From positions 1 to 61,292 of the forward strand of contig JAAELO010000362.1 of the NCBI GenBank assembly GCA_024226555.1: a stretch of 61,292 nt of DNA, in the 5' to 3' direction. A model generated the notes under the pieces. That model was given only the letters and a program-made list of their open reading frames with translations. It was not told the DNA's origin and did not search any database. A program made the position numbers and the translations under genes. Of this stretch, positions 51,299-60,027 are shown one piece after another. Position 1 is the stretch's first letter, and each line of letters starts with the position of its first letter. The stretch comes from Desulfobacterales bacterium. GTDB taxonomy: Bacteria; Desulfobacterota; Desulfobacteria; Desulfobacterales; JAAELO01.

Positions 51299-52408
51299 AT
51301 GAATCCGATTTACACAGGAATAGAAGAGGATATAGAAAAAAAGATATTGTATGGCCTTTCCTGTGAATGGGATTTGGTTGTTAACGAGCTTGAATTTAAA
51401 TATTCAGGAAGACTGAAAAAACCATCATTTAGTATAGATCACTATAAAAATATCCTCGCACAGTACAAACCATCAAAAAATGAAATAGGCTTTAGCAGGC
51501 AATTTGTTATGTCATGCTCCTGGGATTCAGTCAGAGAGGTTTTGATTCATGAAATAGCCCACCAGTTTGATTTCCAGATCTTTAATAATAATAGTAAACC
51601 ACATGGTGATACATTTAAAACAGCATGTGGAATATTAAATGCAGACCCATTAGCGAGCGGAAATTATAAAACTTTAAAAGAAAAAATTACAGAGAATGAT
51701 GAATTATCTGAAAATGATAAATTACTGATAAAAGTTAAAAAACTCATGGCACTTGCCAGGAGTACAAATAGAAATGAAGCAGAAAGTGCAATGGCTAAAG
51801 CACACAGTTTAATCGAAAAATATAATATTGACCTTATAAATAGTTCAGTAAAAAGAAATTTTAATACTATTTTTATCGGGAAACCTGCATTAAGGCATTT
51901 TAAAGAAACCTACTATATGGCTCAACTTTTAACAGATTTTTACTATGTTGAAGGGATTTGGGTGTCCTCTTTTGTTGTTGAAAAAGGTAAGATGGGAAAA
52001 GTATTTGAAATAAGTGGAACTGTACAAAATTTAAAAATAACCTCCTATGTTAATGATTTCATAAACAGATATATTGAGATGAAATGGGCAGAGTATAAAA
52101 AAGATAAAAAACTGAACAGGTATAGAAAAACGGATTTTGCAATTGGAATCATTGAAGGCTTTCGAACTAAACTTGAAAACAAAAAAACAGAGAGTAACGG
52201 TGATTACACAAAATCATTAATAAAAGTTGAAGATAAAGATCTGTTTGAATATTACAATAGAAGGTACCCCAGACAAAGAACCATCCAAAGAAAATCATCA
52301 TTCCATGATAAAGGTATTATAAATGATGGTATCAAAATTGGAAAAAAGCTGATCATCTCAGAAGGTATTGAAGAAAAAATTAAAAATACCAACCATCTCC
52401 TCACATAA
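51299..52408 (+). CDS. SprT-like zinc metallopeptidase with DUF2786 domain
   Basis: A 369-residue protein combining a SprT-type metalloprotease (zinc motif LIHEIAHQFD near residue 82-91, third ligand region HGDTFKTAC near 102-110) with a DUF2786 domain (LIKVKKLMALARSTNRNEAE, near 142-165). The C-terminal half is unassigned and rich in Lys/Tyr. SprT relatives cut DNA-protein crosslinks in eukaryotes (Spartan), and the bacterial function is unknown. The start is supported by 'ttaaggtaactaaATG', in which the AAGG comes from the target duplication of the preceding repeat element. Confidence 0.75.
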   Translation: MNPIYTGIEEDIEKKILYGLSCEWDLVVNELEFKYSGRLKKPSFSIDHYKNILAQYKPSKNEIGFSRQFVMSCSWDSVREVLIHEIAHQFDFQIFNNNSKPHGDTFKTACGILNADPLASGNYKTLKEKITENDELSENDKLLIKVKKLMALARSTNRNEAESAMAKAHSLIEKYNIDLINSSVKRNFNTIFIGKPALRHFKETYYMAQLLTDFYYVEGIWVSSFVVEKGKMGKVFEISGTVQNLKITSYVNDFINRYIEMKWAEYKKDKKLNRYRKTDFAIGIIEGFRTKLENKKTESNGDYTKSLIKVEDKDLFEYYNRRYPRQRTIQRKSSFHDKGIINDGIKIGKKLIISEGIEEKIKNTNHLLT

Positions 52409-52735
52409 ATCAGCGTATAAAATCAGAAAAAGATCAAGTAATCCTGATTACAAAATTTAAATTTAAATAATAAAAATAATTTATATCATATTAAATCAAT
52501 AACTTCTGTATTTAAATGAATTATATTTTAAAAAGTGATTCCGTTTTTGGGTAAAATGGACTATTTATTTTTAGATTATTTATGTTAGAAATGCGTTCAG
52601 AATATTAAGGAGATTACTCTCTGTTCATTGTTAAAAAAGACTTGAATGTTGGAATACAGTGTGATAGCGATTAGTCGTAGAAAAAGTAATACCCCACTGA
52701 ACTTAACCTGTTTTCTTTGAAAGGAATTTTTTGAG
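52409..52735. other. Intergenic region upstream of cytochrome c-rnf
   Basis: This 327-bp gap holds the expected promoter of the cytochrome/rnf operon. A weak hairpin (aatcag / ctgatt, about 52420-52453) follows the SprT-like gene. 'taaggag' at 52607 looks like a ribosome site but leads to no convincing ORF. I see no clear operator. Confidence 0.35.
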
Positions 52736-53116
52736 ATGACCTCAAAGAAAGAACTAAAAATAGCTTTTAGTATGGCCATTTTATTGTTTATTGTAGGGGT
52801 GTTTTGTTACTCGGCCTTTTCATCAACAAAACCTGCGCAACCAGTTAGACTTATGTTTAAGTGCGTTGCCGGTAATGTTCTTTTTGACCATGCAACTCAT
52901 GCAGAGGAAAAAGGTAAATATGATGCATCATGTGATGATTGTCACCATGAAGAATCAGATGATGCTGATAATCAAACCTGCGGTGAGTGCCATAAAAGAG
53001 AGGGAACAGAGGACGTTGAAACTAAACGATCCGATGCTTTCCATGGTCAGTGCATTGAATGCCATAAAGAAAAAGAACTTGGTCCTGTTGAATGTAGCAA
53101 ATGTCATGTGATGTAA
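52736..53116 (+). CDS. Tetraheme cytochrome c (class III-like), Rnf-associated
   Basis: A 126-residue exported cytochrome with an N-terminal signal/anchor helix (about 10-30) and four CXXCH heme motifs: CDDCH (66), CGECH (82), CIECH (106) and CSKCH (120). Free histidines fit as second ligands, notably H52 and H55 in FDHATH, as in cytochromes c3. Its position directly before rnfC matches Rnf operons of sulfate reducers, where such a cytochrome is thought to exchange electrons between the periplasmic pool and Rnf. It retains the helix, so it may stay membrane-bound. Confidence 0.9.
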   Translation: MTSKKELKIAFSMAILLFIVGVFCYSAFSSTKPAQPVRLMFKCVAGNVLFDHATHAEEKGKYDASCDDCHHEESDDADNQTCGECHKREGTEDVETKRSDAFHGQCIECHKEKELGPVECSKCHVM

Positions 53117-53219
53117 GTTTTGAAATTTTGTAACAGATAGAAAATTTTAAAGCTTTAATAGCCTAACAAAACGGTGAAGGTATCATGTTTTTGTTTACTA
53201 TAAAATTAAAGGTTGAAAT

Positions 53220-54509
53220 ATGATTAAGAAATCATTATTTGGAGTTATTCCGCCATGTTTCTCTTATGACAGATATGGCGAGCACTCTGAATCAGTAACA
53301 ATACAAACCCCCGACTCGGTAACGTTATTAATTGATAAAGAACATGATTATCCTGTTTCAAAAAGTATTTTAAAAGCAGGAGATCTTGTTATTCAAAATG
53401 AAGTTCTGAAAATTAATGACAATGCCATTAACTATGTTGTAACTCCAATCAGTGGTGAAATTTTAGAGATTTCACACTACTCTGGCTTTTACGGCCGTGA
53501 ACATCATGCAATTAAGATAAAAGCCATTGATGATGGCAAAACAGATGATATTTTTGCAGTTTGTAAAGAAAAAGCAGATCTTGAAAATGCATTGAAGTAC
53601 CTTAAGGGTATACCTGGATCACCGGATTTTAATGTTTTTAAAGATTTTAATATCAATACTGTAGTTATTAATTGTGCTGATTCTGATATGGGAGTTTTCA
53701 CAAATCAGTTTATTCTTAACAACTCTGCAAATGACATTAAATCAGGTATTAAGAGTTTAAAATCGATTTCAGGAAATAAAGATCTTCGATTTATACTTGC
53801 AATTCCTGACAATTTAATGAAGCCTTCTGAACTTTCCGATTTTGATGAGGTTAAAGTTAATCAGAAATATCCTTCAGCATTCCCGATTCAAATCTGTGAA
53901 GATCTTTTGGGTATTAATGTTCCAGCAGGAACAACTACTGAAGAACAAGGGGTTGCTTTTTTCACATCCGAAACAGCAGCTTCCATTGGAAGCGCTTATA
54001 TAAAAGGTGAAATACCATTTGAAAAAACTATTACAGTTACAAAAAAAGATGGCTCTATTGTTTTTGTAAAAGCAATGATGGGAACACCTTTGAATGCAAT
54101 ATTCAATGAACTTGATATAACACTTACAGATGGTGACAGAATTATTTCAGGTGGCCTTATGACCGGAAATTCGGTTTATTCCGAGTTTCAACCGGTTCTG
54201 GCTGATACGGATGGGCTAATCATTCAGGATAGTGCAGATGTTGTAATAGCATCTGATACTCCATGTATTAATTGCGGTGATTGTATCAGAGTATGTCCTT
54301 CTAAAATTCAAATAAGCATGCTTGTAAGATATATAGAGGCCGGAGAATATGAGGACGCTCAGGATATGTATGATCTGGACTCCTGTATTGAGTGTGGTAT
54401 TTGCAGTTATGTTTGTGTTGCAAAAATTCCACTTCTACAATTTATAAAGCTTGCAAAGCATGAGCTTGGACTTAAGGAGTTAGAAATGGAGGAAACCGAT
54501 GCTGAATAA
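53220..54509 (+). CDS. rnfC: Rnf complex subunit C
   Basis: The 429-residue NADH-oxidising module of the Rnf ion-pumping ferredoxin:NAD oxidoreductase. It has an N-terminal beta domain, a flavin-binding middle and a C-terminal double [4Fe-4S] ferredoxin domain (CINCGDCIRVCP and CIECGICSYVC). It is cytoplasmic, attached to RnfD. The NADH/FMN loop that is usually glycine-rich is shorter and less typical (about residues 115-160), in keeping with sulfate-reducer Rnf proteins. It overlaps rnfD by 11 bp. Confidence 0.9.
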   Translation: MIKKSLFGVIPPCFSYDRYGEHSESVTIQTPDSVTLLIDKEHDYPVSKSILKAGDLVIQNEVLKINDNAINYVVTPISGEILEISHYSGFYGREHHAIKIKAIDDGKTDDIFAVCKEKADLENALKYLKGIPGSPDFNVFKDFNINTVVINCADSDMGVFTNQFILNNSANDIKSGIKSLKSISGNKDLRFILAIPDNLMKPSELSDFDEVKVNQKYPSAFPIQICEDLLGINVPAGTTTEEQGVAFFTSETAASIGSAYIKGEIPFEKTITVTKKDGSIVFVKAMMGTPLNAIFNELDITLTDGDRIISGGLMTGNSVYSEFQPVLADTDGLIIQDSADVVIASDTPCINCGDCIRVCPSKIQISMLVRYIEAGEYEDAQDMYDLDSCIECGICSYVCVAKIPLLQFIKLAKHELGLKELEMEETDAE

Positions 54510-55461
54510 TAAATATATAGTTTCACATTCTCCATTTATCCATATTGGGAGTTGTATTTCAAACAGAAGCTATAATATTATGGCTGCTGCATTTCTTGCA
54601 ATACTGCCCAGTTTTTTTACATATGGAGCACCAGCAATAGGTGCAGTTTGTCTTGCAATTTCATCAGCAATCCTGTGGGAACTTTTAATGAATGTAATTT
54701 CAAAAAGTGAATACACAATTGGTGATGGTAATGCTGCAACAATAGGAATTATTTTTTCCATGTTGCTACCAGCAACAGTTCCATGGTGGGTTGTTATAAC
54801 AGGAACCGGAGTCGCTGTAGTGATGGGAAAAACAATTTATGGTGGAATTGGGGCAAACCCATTCAATCCGGTTTTAATTGGATACGCCTTACTAAAAATA
54901 TCATGGGGAGATCTTCTATCTATAGATGAGTCTCTTTTGAACTATAATTTTGATTACACTATGGCTTCAGCAATCGATGCTTTAAAAAACATTGGTGTTG
55001 AATCAGTGGACAAATATACTCTTACAAACCTGTTTTTAGGTAACCAGGCAGGTGGTATGGGGGCAACCTGTGGATTAGCTTTATTAGCAGGTGGATTATA
55101 TTTGATAGCAAGAGGAATGATAAGATGGGAAATCTGTGTATCTTTTCTAACAGGTATAATTCTTACATCTTTAATATTCAACCTTGCTGACCCAACCAAA
55201 TTTGCCGGACCAATGTTCCACGTTTTTACAGGATTCACTCTTGTGGGAGCAATTTTCCTTGCAACTGAAGATTCATCATCTCCGGTTAATTTTGTACCAA
55301 TGCTGATATATGGATTAGGTTGTGGGGTAATGATAATCTTAATAAGAAACATCGGAAAATTCCCGGATGGAGTTGTTCTATCAATTATTGTAATGAATAT
55401 CGTAAGCCCTTTAATAGACAAAATAAGAACTAAGTCAAGGGGAAAGGGGTCTTATGCGTGA
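54499..55461 (+). CDS. rnfD: Rnf complex subunit D
   Basis: A 320-residue membrane subunit with about nine to ten helices that forms part of the ion path with RnfE and RnfA. Blocks GDGNAATIGIIFSMLLPAT and GGIGANPFNPVLIGYALL are typical of RnfD/NqrB. The covalent-flavin motif normally reads (S/T)xATPL; here the aligned segment is DYTMASAIDALK, so the flavin-bearing threonine is apparently serine or missing. It overlaps rnfG by 8 bp. Confidence 0.9.
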   Translation: MLNNKYIVSHSPFIHIGSCISNRSYNIMAAAFLAILPSFFTYGAPAIGAVCLAISSAILWELLMNVISKSEYTIGDGNAATIGIIFSMLLPATVPWWVVITGTGVAVVMGKTIYGGIGANPFNPVLIGYALLKISWGDLLSIDESLLNYNFDYTMASAIDALKNIGVESVDKYTLTNLFLGNQAGGMGATCGLALLAGGLYLIARGMIRWEICVSFLTGIILTSLIFNLADPTKFAGPMFHVFTGFTLVGAIFLATEDSSSPVNFVPMLIYGLGCGVMIILIRNIGKFPDGVVLSIIVMNIVSPLIDKIRTKSRGKGSYA

Positions 55462-56047
55462 ATTAATAAAAATGGTTGTCATTTTAACTATTCTTAGTTC
55501 CTTTTCTGGTGGAATTTTAGCTTATGTAAAAGATGTGACCGAAAAAGATATCGACATGCAGAGGTTAAAATTTGAAAAAGCTCCTGCTATTAAGGAGATA
55601 CTTGCAAATGCAACAAACGACCCGTTAAAAGACAGATTTGTTGTAATGGATGGGAAAAAGAAAGTCAGTGTCTTTGTTGGAAAGGTTGATGAAAAGTTTA
55701 ACTTTATTACCTTTGAAGCCCAGGGCAAGGGCTTTGGTGGTGATATGGGAGTTATGATTGGTGTTAACCTTGAAGAAGATAAAATCATTGGAATTGGTGT
55801 GACAACCCATTCGGAAACTCCTGGTATTGGTTCAAAGGCAAAAACAGACAAAGCATTTAAAGCTCAGTTTGTTGATATGGCCCTTGTTGAAAAATTCAGC
55901 GTTAAAGATGATGGTGGAGCTGTTGATACTATTTCAGGAGCAACTGTAACTTCTAAGGGTGTCTGTATTGCTCTTAATCAGGCATCAGCTTTATACAAAA
56001 GAATTAAACCTGAAATTCTTAAAAAAATTAATGAGTTACCTAAGTAG
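55454..56047 (+). CDS. rnfG: Rnf complex subunit G
   Basis: A 197-residue periplasmic flavoprotein subunit with one N-terminal anchor helix. The FMN is expected to be bound covalently to the threonine of the SGAT motif (DTISGATVTSKGV), which is intact. The FMN-binding domain motif GIGVTTHSETPGIGSK precedes it. It is the likely contact for the cytochrome c encoded first in the operon. Confidence 0.92.
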   Translation: MRELIKMVVILTILSSFSGGILAYVKDVTEKDIDMQRLKFEKAPAIKEILANATNDPLKDRFVVMDGKKKVSVFVGKVDEKFNFITFEAQGKGFGGDMGVMIGVNLEEDKIIGIGVTTHSETPGIGSKAKTDKAFKAQFVDMALVEKFSVKDDGGAVDTISGATVTSKGVCIALNQASALYKRIKPEILKKINELPK

Positions 56048-56059
56048 GAGTAAATCGAT

Positions 56060-56653
56060 ATGGCAAAAACATTAGCTCAGGAATTTACAAAAGGATTGTG
56101 GGATGAAATCCCCCCATTTCGTCTTGTATTAGGTCTATGTCCGGCGCTTGGTGTTTCCACTACTATGGAAAATGGAATAGGGATGGGCATAGCAACTACT
56201 TTTGTTTTGATATGTTCCAACATTCTTGTTTCTTTATTTAGAAATATTATACCTACAAAAGTTAGAATTGTTTGTTTTATAATAATAATTGCAACCTTTG
56301 TAACACTCGTTGAACTTTTAATGCAGGCTTATACCTACGAACTGTTTTTAAAACTCGGGGTTTTTATTCCACTAATAGTTGTTAACTGTGTTGTTTTAGG
56401 ACGTGCAGAAGCCTTTGCATATAAAAATAAATTATTACCTTCATTAGCAGACGGTTTAGGAATTGGATTAGGATTTACCATGGCTCTTGGAGCTTTAGGC
56501 TTTGTAAGAGAAGTCTTAGGTACTGGCGCTTGCTACGGAGTTAATCTTATGGGAAGTTCATATAAGCCCTTTACATTTATGGTTGAAGCCCCGGGAGCTT
56601 TTGTGGCTTTAGGACTTATGCTCTGTTTAATGAATATGGTTGGGAAAAAGTAG
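56060..56653 (+). CDS. rnfE: Rnf complex subunit E
   Basis: A 197-residue subunit with six membrane helices, homologous to RnfA and inverted in topology relative to it. The conserved cysteine-containing segments LVLGLCPALGVSTTMENG and PLIVVNCVVLGRAEAFA, which hold the membrane iron-sulfur centre between RnfA and RnfE, are present. The start is 12 bp after rnfG. Confidence 0.93.
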   Translation: MAKTLAQEFTKGLWDEIPPFRLVLGLCPALGVSTTMENGIGMGIATTFVLICSNILVSLFRNIIPTKVRIVCFIIIIATFVTLVELLMQAYTYELFLKLGVFIPLIVVNCVVLGRAEAFAYKNKLLPSLADGLGIGLGFTMALGALGFVREVLGTGACYGVNLMGSSYKPFTFMVEAPGAFVALGLMLCLMNMVGKK

Positions 56654-56662
56654 GAGTTCATT

Positions 56663-57235
56663 ATGGAATTAATTGTTCTTGCGATTAGTTGTATTTTTGT
56701 TAACAACATCCTTTTGGCTCAGTTTTTAGGAAATTGTCCATTTTTAGGAACTTCTAAAAAGATGGAAACAGCTATTGGAATGTCTATGGCTGTTATATTT
56801 GTTCTGGTTATGGCTGGAATTATTACATGGGTTACAGAAGAGTATTTTCTAAAACAATATGGTTTGCAATATTTAAGAACTATCTCTTTTATTCTTGTTA
56901 TTGCAGCTTTAGTTCAGTTCGTTGAGATGTTTTTAAAGAAGAGTATTCCAGCCCTTTATGCTGGTCTTGGAATTTTTCTTCCTCTTATTACAACAAACTG
57001 TGCTGTTATGGGTGTTTGTCTCATAAATATAAAAGAAGAATACACTTTTATTGAAGCTTTGGTTTCATCAATCAGTTATGCAGTTGGTTTTGGTCTGGCA
57101 CTTGTTTTATTCGCTGGTGTAAGAGAGCGGATATTACTTGCAAGAGTACCCAGACCTTTGCAGGATACATCAATTGGACTAATTACTGCAGGTATGTTAG
57201 CACTTGCATTTTACGCTTTTAAGGGGATGGTATAA
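56663..57235 (+). CDS. rnfA: Rnf complex subunit A
   Basis: A 190-residue six-helix membrane subunit paired with RnfE. It carries the matching cysteine blocks NNILLAQFLGNCPFLGTSKK and PLITTNCAVMGVCL. The stop codon overlaps a small hairpin (TAAGCTC / GAGCTTA, 57233-57250), and a 102-bp gap with its own ribosome site separates it from rnfB. The rnfB gene may therefore be expressed at a different level. Confidence 0.93.
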   Translation: MELIVLAISCIFVNNILLAQFLGNCPFLGTSKKMETAIGMSMAVIFVLVMAGIITWVTEEYFLKQYGLQYLRTISFILVIAALVQFVEMFLKKSIPALYAGLGIFLPLITTNCAVMGVCLINIKEEYTFIEALVSSISYAVGFGLALVLFAGVRERILLARVPRPLQDTSIGLITAGMLALAFYAFKGMV

Positions 57236-57337
57236 GCTCTTTTGAGCTTATTACCACACCTAACAAAAGGGTGAAGTAGTATTTATATAATTTCAAAATA
57301 AACACTGAAAGGATAATATCCTTTAAGGAGTTTTATC

Positions 57338-59434
57338 ATGGTAGAAGCTATTCTGTTGATGCTTGGAATGGGAGTAGTGTGCGGTTCAATACTAAGTATT
57401 GCCTCCAAAGTATTCTATGTATATGAAGATCCCAGAATTGCAGAAGTTGAAGGTGTTCTTGCTGGTGCAAACTGCGGCGCATGTGGTTATGCAGGATGTT
57501 CAGCAGCAGCTGAAGCTGTTGTAAGTGGAGAAGATACAGCAGGTGTTTGTGTTATATCAGGAACTGAAGTTGCAGAACTTGTGGGCGGTATTATGGGCCT
57601 TGAAGTAGGCGTTGCTGAACCATTACTTTCTGTAAATTATTGTGATGGCGGATCAAGGGCTGATGATAAATATTATTACTCTGGTATTCACACATGTGCA
57701 GCAACTGAATCTATGTATGGTGGAAAAAGAGTATGTAGTGTTGGTTGTTTAGGTCTTGGTGATTGCGTTAAATCCTGCGCTTTTGGTGCCATTGAAATGG
57801 GAAAAAATGGATATCCTGAAGTTAAAGAGGGTAAATGTGTTGGATGTGGTGCATGTGAAACAGCTTGCCCTAAAGATATTTTAAAAGTACGAACAATGAC
57901 TGAGAGGCTACTCTCATTTAATAAAGAAACGGATGCATTAGCACCGTGTCAGCAAACATGTCCTGCTGAGATCGATATCTCAAGATATATAGATCAGATC
58001 AGAACCGGTGATTATGAAGGTGCTGTAAATACAATCAGAGAAAGAAATCCACTTCTTCTTTCATGTGGACGTGTTTGTCCCCATCCTTGTGAAGATATGT
58101 GCCGAAGAGGAGTCGAAGAGGATGCAGTTTCAATAAACCAGTTAAAACGATTTGCTGCTGATTATGAAATGAATTCCGGCAAAAGATTTCCAATATCATG
58201 CGCTCCCGATACAGGAAAAAAAGTAGCTGTTGTTGGTGGTGGACCCGCTGGTTTAAGCTGTGCTTTTTTCCTTAGAAGAATAGGGCACGATGTAACAATT
58301 TTTGACATGATGCCTAAATTAGGCGGTATGATTCGCTATGGTATCCCGGAATACAGACTTCCAAAAGAAGTTCTTGAATGGGAAATTGAAGGAATTACTG
58401 ACCTGGGTATTAAAGTAAAATCAAATGTTAAACTTGGTCATGACTTTGATATAAGTTCTCTTGTGGCAGCAGAATTCGATGCTGTATTCCTTGGTATAGG
58501 AGCATGGAAGGATTACAATCTAAACATACCCGGTGAAGACTTTAAGGGTTGTTTTACAGGTATAGATTTCCTTACCAATTTTGCAACTTACCAACAGGAA
58601 GAGGGACTTGATCCTGTATTTATTGGAAAAAAATGCGTGGTTATTGGTGGTGGAAATACCGCAATTGATTGCGTTCGTACCCTTGTAAGATTAGGTGCTG
58701 AAGAAGTTTCAATAGTATACAGAAGAACAAGAAATGAAATGCCAGCTAATATGGTTGAAATTGAAGCTGCTGAACATGAAGGTATAAACTTCTATTTTCT
58801 GGCCGCTCCAACAAAAGTTATTGGCGATGATAACGGTAAAGCTACACATCTTGAATATTTAAAGATGGAGTTAGGTGAACCTGATGCAAGTGGAAGAAGA
58901 AGACCAGTTGCAATAGATGGATCTGAAACATTGCTTGAAATTGATATGATTGTTACAGCAATAGGCCAGGGACCAGATATTGGCTTTAAAACTGCTGAAG
59001 GTAAAAGAATTGGTGAACTTGAAACCACAAGATGGGATACAATAGATTCAGTAAATCCTGAAACTCTTCAAACAAATATTCCATACATCTTCACAGGTGG
59101 AGACTCTGCAACAGGTGCTTCATTAGTTGTTGAAGCAATCGGTGGAGGAAGAAGAGCCGCAAGGTCAATTAATCAGTTTTTAAATGGAGAAAAAGTAATT
59201 AATGAAGAAAATTCTCTGTTTAAAAGAAATATTCCAGGAACAATTTTTCCAAGTGTTGACGGTTTAGTTGGAACTACAAGGGCAACAATGCCTGAACTTG
59301 ACGTTGATTACAGGATTAAATGTTTTGATGAAGCAGACCTTGTAATAACTGAAGAGACTGCAAAAAAAGAATCTAGTCGATGCTTGACATGCTGTAGAAT
59401 TTGTTACAATAAAGACAAAGAAAAAGCAGCTTAA
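57338..59434 (+). CDS. rnfB: RnfB fused to a GltD/NfnL-like NAD(P)H flavoprotein
   Basis: 698 residues, more than twice the usual RnfB length. Residues 1-28 are the membrane anchor. The four-cysteine [4Fe-4S] domain follows (C46, C49, C54, C71), then two ferredoxin clusters (about 133-177), which makes a normal RnfB of about 190 residues. From C204 on it continues as a glutamate-synthase small-subunit-like protein: an N-terminal iron-sulfur domain (CQQTCPAEIDIS, CGRVCPHPCEDMC), the FAD site VVGGGPAGLSCAFF (about 298) and the NAD(P) site VIGGGNTAIDC (about 435). It ends in a cysteine cluster CLTCCRICYN. The fusion would place a pyridine-nucleotide flavoenzyme at the ferredoxin entry of Rnf. 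Confidence 0.92.
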   Translation: MVEAILLMLGMGVVCGSILSIASKVFYVYEDPRIAEVEGVLAGANCGACGYAGCSAAAEAVVSGEDTAGVCVISGTEVAELVGGIMGLEVGVAEPLLSVNYCDGGSRADDKYYYSGIHTCAATESMYGGKRVCSVGCLGLGDCVKSCAFGAIEMGKNGYPEVKEGKCVGCGACETACPKDILKVRTMTERLLSFNKETDALAPCQQTCPAEIDISRYIDQIRTGDYEGAVNTIRERNPLLLSCGRVCPHPCEDMCRRGVEEDAVSINQLKRFAADYEMNSGKRFPISCAPDTGKKVAVVGGGPAGLSCAFFLRRIGHDVTIFDMMPKLGGMIRYGIPEYRLPKEVLEWEIEGITDLGIKVKSNVKLGHDFDISSLVAAEFDAVFLGIGAWKDYNLNIPGEDFKGCFTGIDFLTNFATYQQEEGLDPVFIGKKCVVIGGGNTAIDCVRTLVRLGAEEVSIVYRRTRNEMPANMVEIEAAEHEGINFYFLAAPTKVIGDDNGKATHLEYLKMELGEPDASGRRRPVAIDGSETLLEIDMIVTAIGQGPDIGFKTAEGKRIGELETTRWDTIDSVNPETLQTNIPYIFTGGDSATGASLVVEAIGGGRRAARSINQFLNGEKVINEENSLFKRNIPGTIFPSVDGLVGTTRATMPELDVDYRIKCFDEADLVITEETAKKESSRCLTCCRICYNKDKEKAA

Positions 59435-59451
59435 TAAAGCTGATTAAGATA

Positions 59452-59529
59452 ATTGAACACAGATCAACTGGTAAAATCTTTAAACTTATCATATACAGGT
59501 CGCAAACTTATATACGATCTGTGTTCAAT
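59452..59529. other. Long inverted repeat after rnfB
   Basis: ATTGAACACAGATC (59452-59465) and GATCTGTGTTCAAT (59516-59529) are perfect 14-bp arms enclosing 50 bases. No T-tract follows, so it is not a classical terminator. It may be a processed RNA end, a transcription roadblock or a small RNA. The rest of 59530-59868 is A+T-rich with only a degenerate repeat end (gggaatcattaatttt, 59768). Confidence 0.6.
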
Positions 59530-59868
59530 ACCTTATTATATCCAAGGGATAATCTAACCCCTTTGTTTTATAAAACTAAAACCTATATAAAATGAACAAA
59601 ACTCTATTTATTTGAGCTACTAATATAAAATCAAATCAAAAAAAAAATCAATTTAAATAGTTTAAATTAAGACCTGTTTGATATTTCCCCTATCCTCTAT
59701 AATGAACTCTTTTCTTAACAACTGCAGGTATGTTAGAGTGTAAATTAACTTTATATATATTTTATAAAGGGAATCATTAATTTTAATTCTTCATAGAATT
59801 ATGTAATACAGATCAGCACTAAGAACCATAATTTTTAAATTTGCATTTCAATTTTTTAAACAAATAAA

Positions 59869-59998
59869 GGGAACCTCTAATAATTAGAATTTTGATTGAA
59901 ATGCAAGGCGAGAGAAAAAATAACGAGCTGATTTTACTACAGTTATATTTTTTGAAAAACGCTGTAGTTCGATTAAAAGGTGGTTATTAGAGATTCCC
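59869..59998 (+). repeat. MITE-like element, basic 130-bp form
   Basis: GGGAACCTCTAATAATTAG, then 'tttgattgaaatgcaaggc', the core aaaaataacgagctgatttt followed by actacag, and the end GTGGTTATTAGAGATTCCC. Exact TAAA flanks both ends (59865-59868 and 59999-60002). The element ends 29 bp before the flavodiiron start codon, so it lies in that gene's leader or promoter region. Confidence 0.94.
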
Positions 59999-60027
59999 TA
60001 AATCTCATTTTTTAAGGAGAAATAAGT

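Noticed and set aside
52597-52735. Small gene behind 'taaggag' at 52607 upstream of the cytochrome gene
   Set aside because: No ATG, GTG or TTG at proper distance opens a frame of more than about 20 codons with coding character.
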